From Vibrio tapetis subsp. quintayensis (GTDB taxonomy: Bacteria > Pseudomonadota > Gammaproteobacteria > Enterobacterales > Vibrionaceae): a stretch of 64,000 nucleotides of DNA. Shown in pieces: positions 34,393-44,663 of this stretch. Position numbers and translations under genes: made by a program. The notes under the pieces are model-generated. The model saw nothing but the letters and a program-made list of their open reading frames with translations, made no database searches and had not been told where the DNA came from. Every line of letters begins with the position of its first letter. Position 1 is the first letter of the stretch. The DNA is taken from NCBI RefSeq assembly GCF_030409945.1, contig NZ_JAUFQV010000032.1:1-64000 (forward strand), written 5' to 3'.

Positions 34393-36528
34393 TTATATTC
34401 GAGTTAAATGCAGCATCATGGCGGCTTCGGGATCAAGGACAGGCAGGCTTAAACCATTGCGTTTTAGCACATCGCCGCTAACAACCAGCTCATTCTCTTT
34501 CAACCATTGAGGTTGTTTTTTCATTAATGCGGAACTGGTCTCAGGGAAATCCACCAGCTCAATACGGTAGTTAGCCTTGCTGTCTAGCCAGTCAAAAAGA
34601 ATGTACTCAGGCAAAGCGTAATCAGGCATTGCTAACTGTGCGACCAATACCACCGCCTCATGTGGGTTGTGGACGCCATACACATTGCGCCGTTGGTCGT
34701 TATTATCTAGATAAAATGTCTCACCTGTATGCAGTAAATGCCTAAAGCGCTTATGCAGCTGTATGTAATGTGAAAACTGTTGTTTTTCGTGCTCACTCTC
34801 TTTAACTGGATCAAGCTCAACCCCCATATGACCGGTTAGAGCGGTTAATCCACGCCAATGAATGTCGTGCGTGCGTCTTGTTGTGTGGCTTTGTTTCGGG
34901 CCAATATGTGCGCCCATCACTTCTGGCGGCATAAACAGACTCAAATAGCGCTGCATAGTTTGGCGCTCTAACGCATCGTTACAGTCTGAGGTCCAAAAGC
35001 GGTAGGTGTGATGCAGAATTTGATAGTCGATTCGAGCACCGCCAGAAGAACACGACTCAAATTCAACCAATGGGTGCGCCGTGGTGATTTTTTGGAACAA
35101 CCGGTACATCGCTTTAGTTTGACCGTGAATCGCCGCTCGGCCTAAATGGCTAGCCTGTACGATTTCTCGGTTCATGTCCCACTTCACGTATCTTATTTGG
35201 TGATTACTGAGCAGGTTATCTAAGTGCTCATACAAGTAATCAAAACATTGTGGGTTTTGTAGGTTTAAAACCAACTGATTTCGACCCGTGGTCACAGGAT
35301 AATTGGCCGTAGCAAGTAACCATTCTGGATGCGCACGGTACAAGTCTGACTCTTGGTTCACCATTTCTGGTTCAACCCAGATACCAAACTCCATGTCGAG
35401 GTTGATCACATGATCAATCACCGGGGTTAGCCCATTCGGGTATTTTTTGGTATCCAAGACCCAATCACCAAGCGCAGAAGTATCGTCGTTTCGGCCTTTG
35501 AACCAACCATCGTCGATGATAAATCGCTCTACGCCAATTGCTGCAGCTTGTGTCGCCATCTCACAGATATACGCAGGGTCATGATCAAAGTAGATCCCCT
35601 CCCATGTGTTGAGGTGCACTGGTCGTACTTTGCTGCTATCAAACAATAACACTTCGTCACGCACAAATTGATGGTTCACCGCTCGAATGCCGTTCATACC
35701 GGATTCGCTGTAGGCACAATACAAAATAGGCGTGGTGTAGCTTTGATTTTGCCCAAGTGCTATTTCCCCTGCGGCGAGCAGCTCCCCAAACTGAACCAAA
35801 CGTCGGCCATCACTTTTTACATCGGCGCGCCAATGATGATTGCCGCTCCAGCCTAAATGAAACGACCATACTTCGCCGAGTTGATCAGTGAAGTTAGGAG
35901 TACCCATCAAACAACCAGGGAAGTATTCGTGAGACGTTCTGCCACGGCGATTTTCTTGATGAAAGCCACCGTGAGAAATAGTATGTCGTTGAGGTTGAAA
36001 CTCTCGGCTCCAACGCCCGTGTAACGCCATGCACTCTTGCGCGCGGTGCGGCAATGGCATGGTTATGGATAATTGATTAAGTTGATACGCTTGCTCAGCT
36101 AGGTTTGTCACCGTTATCGAATGAGAAAGTACCCCGGTTGTTGGGTGTAGAGAGAGCAATATGATGATCTCTAACTGAGCATGCTCATCTCGACAGCTTA
36201 TCTTTACTTCATTCTTTAGCTCTATCGATGACTGTAAATTTTCGGTACCTGAAACAGTAAAAATTGGTGCCCAATCTTGGCCAACACGATGCCCCTCGAT
36301 GCCCGAACGTCCAAAGTAGCCACGCCCCAACTCAGGACACAAACTAATTGGAATATCGTGATCCAATCTTGCTTGGCCAATGCCTCTGTCCATCGTAGCT
36401 GCCATTGCATCAAACGCCGCTTCATCCAAAGGCATAATAGATTTCCCCCAGTAAAGTATTTCTGGAGACGGTGTTAAACGCACCACTAAACTGGTGACAC
36501 GACTGTGTAACTGAACAAAGTTTGGCAT
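34393..36528 (-). CDS. GH36 alpha-galactosidase
   Basis: A 711-residue retaining glycosidase with the N-terminal beta-supersandwich, a central barrel and a C-terminal sheet, the usual length of large GH36. The nucleophile is D in KWDMNREI (near residue 448) and the acid/base is D in FWTSDCND (near 510), with ESCSSGGARID between them. No signal peptide, so it acts in the cytoplasm on alpha-galactosides imported by the ABC system. Melibiose, raffinose or the algal osmolyte floridoside are possible substrates. GAGGAAG precedes the ATG. Confidence 0.93.
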   Translation of the reverse strand: MPNFVQLHSRVTSLVVRLTPSPEILYWGKSIMPLDEAAFDAMAATMDRGIGQARLDHDIPISLCPELGRGYFGRSGIEGHRVGQDWAPIFTVSGTENLQSSIELKNEVKISCRDEHAQLEIIILLSLHPTTGVLSHSITVTNLAEQAYQLNQLSITMPLPHRAQECMALHGRWSREFQPQRHTISHGGFHQENRRGRTSHEYFPGCLMGTPNFTDQLGEVWSFHLGWSGNHHWRADVKSDGRRLVQFGELLAAGEIALGQNQSYTTPILYCAYSESGMNGIRAVNHQFVRDEVLLFDSSKVRPVHLNTWEGIYFDHDPAYICEMATQAAAIGVERFIIDDGWFKGRNDDTSALGDWVLDTKKYPNGLTPVIDHVINLDMEFGIWVEPEMVNQESDLYRAHPEWLLATANYPVTTGRNQLVLNLQNPQCFDYLYEHLDNLLSNHQIRYVKWDMNREIVQASHLGRAAIHGQTKAMYRLFQKITTAHPLVEFESCSSGGARIDYQILHHTYRFWTSDCNDALERQTMQRYLSLFMPPEVMGAHIGPKQSHTTRRTHDIHWRGLTALTGHMGVELDPVKESEHEKQQFSHYIQLHKRFRHLLHTGETFYLDNNDQRRNVYGVHNPHEAVVLVAQLAMPDYALPEYILFDWLDSKANYRIELVDFPETSSALMKKQPQWLKENELVVSGDVLKRNGLSLPVLDPEAAMMLHLTRI

Positions 36529-36574
36529 TAATTCTTCCTCAATAACGCATGTAGCTGTTGTGTTTACTCAGGCA

Positions 36575-36605
36575 CAAAAAAGGCCGCAGCCGAGTGGCTA
36601 CGACC
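36575..36605 (-). terminator. Terminator between substrate-binding protein and alpha-galactosidase
   Basis: On the minus strand GGTCGTAGCC pairs with GGCTGCGGCC (two G-U pairs) around a 4-nt loop, followed by a T-run. It should give less enzyme than binding protein. Confidence 0.75.
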
Positions 36606-36641
36606 TATAAGGTAACGTTGGACCTGTGCTAATTTCCGCGG

Positions 36642-37862
36642 TTATTTAAACGTTCTTTTACGAGCTTTTTCCAAACGTTTCAGGATTTTATCAAGACGCT
36701 CCGGATGTACCATGAACTCTTGGAATCCTTTCATGCCTTCTTTTGCCATCGCCGGATCAGTATCACGGTCGTAGAACTGCGCTGTACCCGCAGAAGAAGC
36801 GAGCATTTCAACGCCTTTGTTCAAGAACTCGTCGTCTTTTGCTTTTGCCTTGTTATTGGTCGGGATTTGCAGCATCAACTTATTGATAAGCTCTTGGTTC
36901 TCAGCACGAGCAACAAACTCAAGAAATTTACGCGCATCAACTTTGTTTTTCGCTTTCGATGGAATGTGAACCGTATCCATAGGCGCATCTTCTGCCATCG
37001 GAACATTCTTATCGATCACAGGGAACTGGAAGAAGCCCATTTTGCCATCAAGATCCGCAGGGAAACTTGGCGTGATAAAGTTACCAATCAAGTACATTGC
37101 TGCTTGGCCGTTGTATAGGAAAGGCTGTGCTTCTTGCCAAGAGTACGATGCATGGTTTTCTAAGAAGTAACCTGGCTCAACAAGTTCAGCCCAATTAGCG
37201 AATGTTTTCTTAACGCGGTCATCGGTATACGGGATTTTTCCATCCATAAGATCGATATGGAAATCCAAGCCGTTGGTGCGTAAGTTCAAGTAATCAAACC
37301 AACCCGCAGCGGTCCAAAGGTACTTAGTACCAATAGAGAACGGCGCAACTTCATTTGCTTTCAACGTTGCACTTGCCGCTTTTAGTTCTTCCCACGTTTT
37401 AGGTTCTGCGATGCCGTATTTAGCAAAGATGTCTTTACGGTAGTAAATACCCCATTGGTAATACGTGTATGGCACTCCATATTGCTTACCATTAACCGTC
37501 ATTGCTGGCGCGGCGGCAGCAAAGTCTTGCTTCATGTTTTTATCTGTCCACAGATCACTTACGTCTTCAAATAAGCCGCGATCTACGAACGTCTTCATAC
37601 GGTTACCCGCGTACCAGAAAACCACATCCGGCGGCGAAGTCACCAACCAGTTACGTATTGTGGTTTTGTACGCTTCATGGTCGTACAGATTATATTTAAC
37701 AGTGACATCTGGGTTCTCCATTTCGAAGCGTTTGATTATTTCTCCCCACGCTTCTTTTGGAGCTGGATCCGATGCATCAGAGTTGATCACCAAAGTACCA
37801 GCAGTAGCGGATAGCGCAGCGGTGAGGGTAATCGCCGCGGTCAAATGTTTCACGTATTTCAT
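36642..37862 (-). CDS. ABC sugar transporter, periplasmic substrate-binding protein
   Basis: A 406-residue family-1 solute-binding protein. The signal peptide ends near LSATAG. The mature part has the typical DVVFWYAG, YGVPYTYYQWGIYYRKDIFAKYG-type region (36 residues after the start of the hinge) and YNGQAAMYLIGNF. It is the likely alpha-galactoside receptor. Unusually it lies downstream of both permease genes; a 12-bp perfect palindrome (GAGCACGTGCTC, 37881-37892) sits in the gap before it and may stabilise its mRNA. Confidence 0.92.
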   Translation of the reverse strand: MKYVKHLTAAITLTAALSATAGTLVINSDASDPAPKEAWGEIIKRFEMENPDVTVKYNLYDHEAYKTTIRNWLVTSPPDVVFWYAGNRMKTFVDRGLFEDVSDLWTDKNMKQDFAAAAPAMTVNGKQYGVPYTYYQWGIYYRKDIFAKYGIAEPKTWEELKAASATLKANEVAPFSIGTKYLWTAAGWFDYLNLRTNGLDFHIDLMDGKIPYTDDRVKKTFANWAELVEPGYFLENHASYSWQEAQPFLYNGQAAMYLIGNFITPSFPADLDGKMGFFQFPVIDKNVPMAEDAPMDTVHIPSKAKNKVDARKFLEFVARAENQELINKLMLQIPTNNKAKAKDDEFLNKGVEMLASSAGTAQFYDRDTDPAMAKEGMKGFQEFMVHPERLDKILKRLEKARKRTFK

Positions 37863-37964
37863 AATAAGGTCCTTGTACTAGAGCACGTGCTCATTTATGG
37901 TCCAATTTTTATTGTTATTACTTCGTGTGTTGCGTTTTTAGAGGGGGTAAGGGTGTTACCACTG

Positions 37965-38816
37965 CTATCCCTTTGTTGCCCCTAAAGTTAATCCTGCTAT
38001 GAAGTGACGTTGCATCGTAAAGAACAACACCACTGGTGGGATCGCAGCAACAACCGCGCCCGCCGACATAAATTGCCAAGATGCTAACCACTGCCCTTGC
38101 AGTGAGCTAAGCCCTGCTGTTACTGGTCGAACTTCATCGCTCTGTACCAGCACTAATGCCCAAAAGAAATCATTCCAAATAAAGGTAAAAACGAGTACCG
38201 ATAACGCAGCAAGCGCAGGTCGTACGAGTGGTAGCACCACGTGCCAGAAAATTCGCCATTCATTCACTCCCTCTACACGCGCCGCCTCTATCAAGGCGTC
38301 CGGAATACCAACGATAAAGTTCCGCATAAACAAGGTACAAAACCCGGTCTGGAAAGCGATGTGGAAGAAAATAAGCGCCCAATGCGTATCATAAATGCCG
38401 AAAGCAATCGTGATATCTCGCACCGGAATCATTAAAATTTGAAATGGAACAAAGTTACCGGCAATGAATATGGCAAAAACCCAGATATTGGCTTTAAAGC
38501 GATATTTCGCTAGCGCGTACCCACCTAACGTAGACAGGGCCACGGCTCCTGCAACCGCTGGCAGGGTGATGATCAAACTGTTCATCAAGTACTGCCCCAT
38601 GGCAGTAGAAGTAAACACCTGCGTGTAGTTTTCAATAAAATTAAAGCTGCTCGGCCAACCCCAATAGTTACCTTTGTTAATGTCTTCCATTGATCGAATA
38701 GACGTCATCATTACCGCGATAAGTGGCAGCAACCACATGATAATGGAGATCGGCAACGCTACTCGATAACTGATATTGGTGAAGCGTCCTGCTTTTTGAA
38801 TCGGATGTGGATACAT
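37965..38816 (-). CDS. ABC sugar transporter permease (MalG-like)
   Basis: A 283-residue inner-membrane protein with six helices. The EAA loop that contacts the ATPase reads EAARVEGVNEWRIFWHVVLP. The N-terminal YRVALPISIIMWLLPLIAVMMTS is the family start. It overlaps the stop of the MalF-like gene by one base. It forms the channel with that partner. Confidence 0.92.
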   Translation of the reverse strand: MYPHPIQKAGRFTNISYRVALPISIIMWLLPLIAVMMTSIRSMEDINKGNYWGWPSSFNFIENYTQVFTSTAMGQYLMNSLIITLPAVAGAVALSTLGGYALAKYRFKANIWVFAIFIAGNFVPFQILMIPVRDITIAFGIYDTHWALIFFHIAFQTGFCTLFMRNFIVGIPDALIEAARVEGVNEWRIFWHVVLPLVRPALAALSVLVFTFIWNDFFWALVLVQSDEVRPVTAGLSSLQGQWLASWQFMSAGAVVAAIPPVVLFFTMQRHFIAGLTLGATKG

Positions 38817-39736
38817 TATTTTTCACTCCTCAACATACGCCACAAGAAGTAAGCGATATAAACATCCATGATAAGGAACAACACTACAGAGACTGCCGCG
38901 CCATAACCCATACGATAGTTAAAGATAGATTCTTCATACATTTGATACGCAAGAACGGTCGAGCTACCCCAGGGACCACCAGCGGTCATGGTTGCAACCA
39001 AGTCGAACGAACGCAGTGCACCGATAACCGTAACCACAACGGCAATAAAGGTTGCTGGTCTTAATTGAGGTAATACGATATACCAAAGCATGCGCCATTT
39101 TTTGGCACCATCAAGACGAGCAGCTTCAAGCTGTTCCGGGTCAAGATTGTTTAAGCCTGTGAGGTACAAAATCATGCAATACGAAATTTGAGGCCATAAG
39201 CCGGCAGCAATAATCCCGTAGGTCACGTAGTCTTCGTTGGCTAAGATAGAAATCGGTTCCATTCCAAAGGCGCCAAGCACAATGTTAAAGAGACCAAAAC
39301 TTGGATCATAAAACCAAGCGAACACTAAACCAACAACCACTTGTGAAATAACAAACGGAAAGAAGAATAACGATTTAACGATACGAATACCGCGAACTTG
39401 CTGATTAAGAAAAAGTGCAATTGCTAACCCACATGGTGGAGCAAGCATAAAGAATATCAGCCATAAAAAGTTGTTCTTGAGCGACGTATAAAATGCCTCG
39501 GAATCAAACAACTCCACATAGTTACCCAACCCAACCCATGTTTTGTCACCTAACCCATCCCACTCAAAAAAACTGAGCCAGATACTGTCAGCGATTGGGT
39601 ACATGACATAAACCATGAAAATCGTGATAGCAGGAGCAAGGAACAACCAAGGTGTCACCTTGTTACTTATGCGTCTTTTTTTACGAGCCGAAGCCATTCG
39701 GTTCTCTGGGTATATCGTTTTCACTGAAGGTTCCAT
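38816..39736 (-). CDS. ABC sugar transporter permease (MalF-like)
   Basis: A 306-residue membrane protein with six helices and an EAA loop EAARLDGAKKWRMLWYIVLP. WLFLAPAITIFMVYVMYPI is the typical first helix. It is the first gene of the leftward operon, so promoter elements in 39737-40045 drive permeases, binding protein, alpha-galactosidase and mutarotase together. Confidence 0.92.
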   Translation of the reverse strand: MEPSVKTIYPENRMASARKKRRISNKVTPWLFLAPAITIFMVYVMYPIADSIWLSFFEWDGLGDKTWVGLGNYVELFDSEAFYTSLKNNFLWLIFFMLAPPCGLAIALFLNQQVRGIRIVKSLFFFPFVISQVVVGLVFAWFYDPSFGLFNIVLGAFGMEPISILANEDYVTYGIIAAGLWPQISYCMILYLTGLNNLDPEQLEAARLDGAKKWRMLWYIVLPQLRPATFIAVVVTVIGALRSFDLVATMTAGGPWGSSTVLAYQMYEESIFNYRMGYGAAVSVVLFLIMDVYIAYFLWRMLRSEK

Positions 39737-39902
39737 TTTTTGCTAAATCCCCTTTACATGGACACCAAACCTAACTGCAGACGCTCATATAAACTTTCTT
39801 CACTCATTTCAGTTGAAAGCTAATGAATATCGACTCAGTTAAGCGCCTCTGAGATTTATAATAGAAGTATTAATAAGATTTAGCACACTTAATGCTCGAT
39901 AA

Positions 39903-39918
39903 TGTAAACGTTACCACA
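39903..39918. promoter_or_regulatory. LacI/GalR-type operator between the divergent ABC genes
   Basis: TGTAAACGTTACCACA has the central palindrome GTAA-ACG-TTAC typical of GalR-like operators. It lies midway in the 309-nt gap between the permease operon and the ATPase gene and could control both. No other element is convincing in this gap. Confidence 0.6.
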
Positions 39919-40045
39919 AAAAATACACTTTTTTGCTATCGAAGCATGATCCGAGTCAACCTTTGATAACAACGCGCTAACAAATGAGCAGGGTTTCGGT
40001 ATGTTTAATAGGAGAAATGATTTAAGGCTTACCTAGGAGGTAAAA

Positions 40046-41140
40046 ATGGCAGACATAAAGCTACAACAAGTGATCAAACGTTTTGGTGAGGTCGAGACCA
40101 TTCACGGTATTGACTTAGATATTAACAATGGCGAGTTTGTGGTCTTTGTTGGGCCGTCCGGCTGTGGTAAGTCAACCTTGCTGCGTTTAATCGCAGGGCT
40201 AGAAGAGATCACCGAAGGCAGTATCCACATTGACAATGAGTTAGTGAACGATGTTGATCCGGCGGAACGTGGCGTTGCGATGGTATTCCAATCCTATGCT
40301 CTATATCCGCACATGACGGTAGAGCAAAATATGGGTTTTGGCTTAAAAATGACCGGTCATCCTGTCGAAGAAATCGACAAGCTCGTCACGATGGCGGCTA
40401 AGACACTGCAACTGGACAAACTACTTGATCGCAAACCAAAAGAGCTTTCTGGTGGTCAGCGCCAACGTGTTGCTATCGGCCGTGCCATTGTTAGAAACCC
40501 AAAAGTTTTCCTATTTGATGAACCGCTATCCAACCTTGATGCTGAGCTTCGAGTTGAAATGCGACTTCAAATTGCCAAATTGCACCAAGAACTTAAAAAT
40601 ACAATGGTTTACGTAACTCACGACCAAGTAGAAGCCATGACATTGGCAGACAAAATTGTGGTCCTGAGAGACGGAAATGTCGAACAAGTGGGCTCTCCAT
40701 TGGAGCTATACCACAAACCTAAAAACCTGTTCGTCGCCGGTTTTATTGGCTCACCAAAAATGAACTTCATCCCAACGAAAGTGGTGTCAGAAAACGAACA
40801 CACCATCGAGCTACAAACCGATGATAAGCAAATTTTAATGGTGCCTAGGCCATCAAGTGCCTCTTGGGTTGGTAAAGCCATAACTTTCGGTATTCGCCCG
40901 GAACACCTGCTTATCGAAGAACAATCCGATATCAAGCTGACTTTCCATAGTGAAGTCGTAGAACGTCTTGGGAACAGTACCTACATGTTTGGTCAATCTG
41001 CTGGCGTTGAAAGCTTTAAAGTTCACCTCCCCGGCGATCAAGAAGTGGCTCGCTACCAAACACTAGAGCTGAGCTGTCGTAAAGAAGATGTGCATTTGTT
41101 TGATGAAAACGAAGTGTGTGTCTCTAGCCTAGGTACTTAA
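40046..41140 (+). CDS. ABC sugar transporter ATPase (MalK/UgpC/MsmK type)
   Basis: A 364-residue ATPase. Walker A GPSGCGKST (37-45), Q-loop FQSYALYPHMT, signature LSGGQRQRVAIGRAI (near 133), Walker B FLFDEPLSNLD and switch H in VTHDQVEAMTLAD are all intact. A C-terminal TOBE-type regulatory domain follows (about 240-364). A strong AGGAGG site precedes the ATG. It is divergent from the permease operon but clearly completes the importer. Proteins of this type sometimes serve several importers. Confidence 0.94.
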   Translation: MADIKLQQVIKRFGEVETIHGIDLDINNGEFVVFVGPSGCGKSTLLRLIAGLEEITEGSIHIDNELVNDVDPAERGVAMVFQSYALYPHMTVEQNMGFGLKMTGHPVEEIDKLVTMAAKTLQLDKLLDRKPKELSGGQRQRVAIGRAIVRNPKVFLFDEPLSNLDAELRVEMRLQIAKLHQELKNTMVYVTHDQVEAMTLADKIVVLRDGNVEQVGSPLELYHKPKNLFVAGFIGSPKMNFIPTKVVSENEHTIELQTDDKQILMVPRPSSASWVGKAITFGIRPEHLLIEEQSDIKLTFHSEVVERLGNSTYMFGQSAGVESFKVHLPGDQEVARYQTLELSCRKEDVHLFDENEVCVSSLGT

Positions 41141-41183
41141 ATAGGCGCACAAATAGCCAATCTATAAGCCTAAATATCAGATC

Positions 41184-41216
41184 AAAGGGTAACCATATGG
41201 TTACCCTTTTTGTTTT
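41184..41216 (+). terminator. Rho-independent terminator after the ATPase gene
   Basis: Perfect palindrome AAAGGGTAACCATATGG with its complement, followed by TTTTTGTTTTT. Confidence 0.88.
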
Positions 41217-41300
41217 TAACGATTTATTCTTGCCCAATTACTCATAAAAATATTGTTAATAAACCATTAAACAGCCATACAAAACAAGACGCCGACAGCA

Positions 41301-41316
41301 TGTAAACGTTATCACA
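41301..41316. promoter_or_regulatory. Orphan LacI/GalR-type operator downstream of a chemoreceptor gene
   Basis: TGTAAACGTTATCACA differs by one base from the operator at 39903. It lies between two convergent genes, three bases after the chemoreceptor stop codon, where no promoter is expected. Confidence 0.45.
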
Positions 41317-41318
41317 AG

Positions 41319-43004
41319 TCAGACTTTAAACTGACCCATGAGCTGCTTGAGATCTTGAGCGTAGCCATTCAAATTGTCCGTTCTCTGCGAAGTCACTTCT
41401 GAACTATGCAATACTTTTGCACCAGACTCCTTAATCGCTTCAAGGTTTTGGCTTATTTGTTCCGCTACCACCGATTGCTCTTCACTTGCCGTCGCGATTT
41501 GAGTGTTCATTTTGCTGATTTCACCCACGACTTCAGTAATGCTGGCAAAGGCTTCTTTCGTTCTAACCGCATGGCTCACGCTTTCGGCGACGCAACCTGT
41601 ACTTTCTTGAATAGATTCTACTGCCGAGGTTGCATGCACCTGCAGCTCACCGATCAACTTTTGGATTTCTTGTGTGGCGTCCTGAGTTCTCCCTGCGAGA
41701 GCTCTCACTTCATCGGCAACTACAGCAAACCCTCGCCCTTGCTCACCGGCCCTCGCAGACTCAATCGCAGCGTTGAGTGCCAATAAGTTGGTTTGTTCTG
41801 CAATACTGTTTATCACTTGGACAATCCCGCCAATCTCAGCGGTGCTTTCTTTCACAGTGTCCATCTTCTCTGAAGACGCTTCGGAAATCTTCGCTAACTT
41901 TTCGTTGGCGGTTTCGGTTATGACTACCGTGGAGTTTCCTTGTTGTAGTTGATCGTCGGCTTGATCCGTCGCCGAGGCAGCACCATTTGCGCTAGACGCC
42001 ACTTCATTCACCGTTGCGGCCATTTCGCTCATCGCGGTGGCAACTTGTTCGGTATTTTGCTGCTGGCTATAAATGGCTTGGCTATTGGCTTCCGTTAGTT
42101 GATTCACTTCTTCCACCAAGCGCGTAATTTTTTCTGCACTTTGTGCAACGTTATGCATTGTCTTTCTTAATGTCCCTGCCATTAAGCTCATCGAACTCAG
42201 TAATTGCCCCACTTCATCTTTGCTGGTTGGCTTAATATCACGGCTAAAATCGCCGTGCGCCATATGATCAGCCAGATTTGCGGCCTGTTTAAGGGGAATC
42301 GAAATACTTCGGCTCAGTAATACTCCTATGCCGAGCCCCACCAATGCAGAAATACTGGCAATCAAAATCATGCCTTTTAGTGCCATTTCTTCTTCATGCT
42401 GAGTATATAAAATCGAATCTTCAGTCACTTTTTCTAATGCCAACAAAAATGAACTAAGCTCATGATTTAATTCATCCTGTTCGGATTCTAGTTGCGCTAC
42501 TACGCCATCAATGGATGCGGTTTCGCCATGAGTAATGGCATCAAGAACCTGAAATGAATGCTTTTCGTAATCTTTGTGTTCTTGCTTGATGCGCTCGAGG
42601 TCTTTAAGTAGCTTCTGTTCAATGGCAAGAATCTCTGGCGTCAACGCGTGGCTCATCGCCTTTATTAAAATATCCTTGGCCTGCTCTAATTCTTTATCCA
42701 CCTCTTCACCTAAACGATGATTTTCTTGTTCAAGACTTTTGATTTCTGCTAGAGAGTGATCTCCACTGACTTGGGCGTAACGTAACGCTTTTTCTAACAC
42801 CACTGCGGATTCTAATTGTTTGATGGTGATGTCACTGGTAATTTGTACCAACGGCATGTTTTCTTGCGCAATGCCTTCAATCTCGTGGCCGACCAAACTC
42901 ATTTTGGAAACCGCATACCCTGCAGTAATGGCTAGAAGCACTAACATAATGCTAATAAGCACCAAAACTTTTCGGCTAATCGCAAGATCTCGCAACCATT
43001 GCAT
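41319..43004 (-). CDS. Methyl-accepting chemotaxis protein (four-helix-bundle sensor type)
   Basis: About 561 residues. The first helix (about 12-30) precedes a helical periplasmic sensor with the 4HB-like start [21 protein letters not shown] second helix follows near 215-235, then HAMP and the signalling domain with its tip [20 protein letters not shown] near 405-425. The start at 43004 ([12 protein letters not shown]) has AAGGA 7 nt upstream; the frame is open 22 codons further. The ligand is unknown. It lies beside the alpha-galactoside locus, but no sequence feature shows that it senses these sugars. Confidence 0.92.
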   Translation of the reverse strand: MQWLRDLAISRKVLVLISIMLVLLAITAGYAVSKMSLVGHEIEGIAQENMPLVQITSDITIKQLESAVVLEKALRYAQVSGDHSLAEIKSLEQENHRLGEEVDKELEQAKDILIKAMSHALTPEILAIEQKLLKDLERIKQEHKDYEKHSFQVLDAITHGETASIDGVVAQLESEQDELNHELSSFLLALEKVTEDSILYTQHEEEMALKGMILIASISALVGLGIGVLLSRSISIPLKQAANLADHMAHGDFSRDIKPTSKDEVGQLLSSMSLMAGTLRKTMHNVAQSAEKITRLVEEVNQLTEANSQAIYSQQQNTEQVATAMSEMAATVNEVASSANGAASATDQADDQLQQGNSTVVITETANEKLAKISEASSEKMDTVKESTAEIGGIVQVINSIAEQTNLLALNAAIESARAGEQGRGFAVVADEVRALAGRTQDATQEIQKLIGELQVHATSAVESIQESTGCVAESVSHAVRTKEAFASITEVVGEISKMNTQIATASEEQSVVAEQISQNLEAIKESGAKVLHSSEVTSQRTDNLNGYAQDLKQLMGQFKV

Positions 43005-43160
43005 GGCATTTTCCTTATCAATTAAGTGACGATTATTTCTTCGCTTTATTGATAACAGTGTAGAAGCCAAATCAGGTTTTACTAATAAACACGATGTTTG
43101 TTCCCTTAACTTTGAGTCACCTTTCCCTAGGACGCCAACCCGTGATAGCCTTTGGGGTAC

Positions 43161-43190
43161 AAAAAAACCGCCTCTCGACGGTTTGTTTTA
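43161..43190 (-). terminator. Terminator between membrane protein and chemoreceptor genes
   Basis: On the minus strand AACCG and CGGTT pair, followed by a T-run of at least seven; a T-rich stretch on the other side makes it possibly bidirectional. Confidence 0.65.
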
Positions 43191-43205
43191 TTCATCATGC
43201 ATGTA

Positions 43206-43895
43206 CTAACTCACGATAGAATCGTCCTGAGGTTGGGCTTCAGGTTTTTGCTCAAATTCGCAATACAACCTAAACGTAAATACCGTCAGTATCGAGATAA
43301 GTACAGACTCAAACGCACCGGATAAAAACCGAGTCATTGGGTTCAGCAACTCTGTAATTTCAAGAAATTGATCAATCGCTATAATTGGCAGTGCTTGTAC
43401 GATCATCACAAGCAAGTATCCACCTAAAATTGGCCATTGATATTGTTTGGTTTTTTCCCAGCTTGCTTGCAAAGATTCAAAGGCAGTTTTCCCTTCAAAT
43501 AAGCAGTAGTACTCAGCAATGCACAAACGTGACATGATAATTAGGCCAGGGATCACTAACAAAATGAAACCAAACATGATGCTTAAACCTGCACATAAAT
43601 AAATGGCAGCTAATCGCAAGTAAGCCGCTGCTCCCAACTTATAGCAGTCCGATACAGATAGACCCTCACCCGTGACTTGGGATTTCAACATCATGATCAA
43701 TGCGGCTTGGAAGATAGGCAGTAGCAACAAAGGCCCCCAAATCAATAACGATTGCAAGGGGGAGGTGGAATCAAAGTCCACAAAGGCATTGAATGTTTCG
43801 CTAATGGCAATGGATGGGATTAATACGGTAAAAATCGCGGTAAGATTTTGTCGAAAAAAGTACCATGACTCTCGACAAAGCTGCATCACGTTCAT
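43206..43895 (-). CDS. Integral membrane protein, YciC-like
   Basis: A 229-residue protein with about six hydrophobic segments. It starts MNVMQLCRESWYFFRQNL, the amphipathic lead seen in YciC/UPF0259-type proteins, and has the GLSIMFGFILLVIPGLIIMSRLCIAEYYCLFEGKTAFESLQASWE block typical of that superfamily (stretch runs residues 104-148). The function is not known. It is monocistronic. Confidence 0.7.
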   Translation of the reverse strand: MNVMQLCRESWYFFRQNLTAIFTVLIPSIAISETFNAFVDFDSTSPLQSLLIWGPLLLLPIFQAALIMMLKSQVTGEGLSVSDCYKLGAAAYLRLAAIYLCAGLSIMFGFILLVIPGLIIMSRLCIAEYYCLFEGKTAFESLQASWEKTKQYQWPILGGYLLVMIVQALPIIAIDQFLEITELLNPMTRFLSGAFESVLISILTVFTFRLYCEFEQKPEAQPQDDSIVS

Positions 43896-44128
43896 TTGTT
43901 ATCCTTAATTCATGTCAGCGCTGCAAGTATCCGGACGCGCTTTTTTGGAAAAGAAAACAAACATATAGTGATCAAAATAAAATTTCAAATTAAACCGCGA
44001 TTAAGGGCTTGAGTAACCGGATTTCTTGCGACCATTCTCTATTCTAAGAAGAACATGACCATCCTTGGCCATCTTCACCAATGAACGCTTGCGGCTACGT
44101 TAAGTAACAGCTAACTCGTTCCTAGTAA

Positions 44129-44470
44129 TTAGCTATTGTCTCTTTCTGCATAGTGGTAATCGATATTCACTATCGCACGGTAAGCAATAATGCCACGCTC
44201 TGGAGAGTATTCTTCTACTTTCACTTCCATTTCATCAACGCCAACGCTGTTGTGAACGATGTCGGTATTGACTAGGCCAAGTTTGAACGCTTGCTCTTGA
44301 GAGGTCATCTGATTTACGGCTTCAATTTGTGAATAACCTGCGCTGTAAGCTTGGTCTTTGGTTTGATAACCATCGGTTGCTATATCAGTGCTGCCATTCA
44401 AATTATTCGTTGATGCGAAAGCCGTTGAGCTGATAAGTGCCGTTGCTGCAATAATAAGTAGTCTATTCAT
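44129..44470 (-). CDS. Small periplasmic protein, DUF3316-like
   Basis: A 113-residue protein with a signal peptide ending near STAFA. The mature part has the repeated KDQAYSAGYSQ and SQEQAFKLG pieces and an end with GIIAYRAIVNIDYHYAERD, recalling the Vibrio DUF3316 family. The start at 44470 (MNRLLIIAAT) gives a proper signal peptide, and a GAG-rich site precedes it. Function unknown. The 233-nt stretch before the next gene on the right shows no other feature except a CG-rich hairpin near 44609-44627. Confidence 0.7.
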   Translation of the reverse strand: MNRLLIIAATALISSTAFASTNNLNGSTDIATDGYQTKDQAYSAGYSQIEAVNQMTSQEQAFKLGLVNTDIVHNSVGVDEMEVKVEEYSPERGIIAYRAIVNIDYHYAERDNS

Positions 44471-44663
44471 AATAATCTCGCTTTTCGTTATGTGTTCCGA
44501 CAAGATTTATATTACCGACAATTATGTAAAGTACTGTCACCCTTACGTAAAGCAATGCAAAGTTAACCCCAGCGCAAAGTCAATTCACTGACAGTGTGAA
44601 GTCACGGTTAGATCCCACCGCTTCCGTGCGGTTTGGTGCTATTTCTCCGACGTCACAGAACTA

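Noticed and set aside
36705-37881. Plus-strand frames of 137-138 codons opposite the solute-binding protein gene
   Set aside because: Antisense shadows without start signals; the minus-strand gene is certain.
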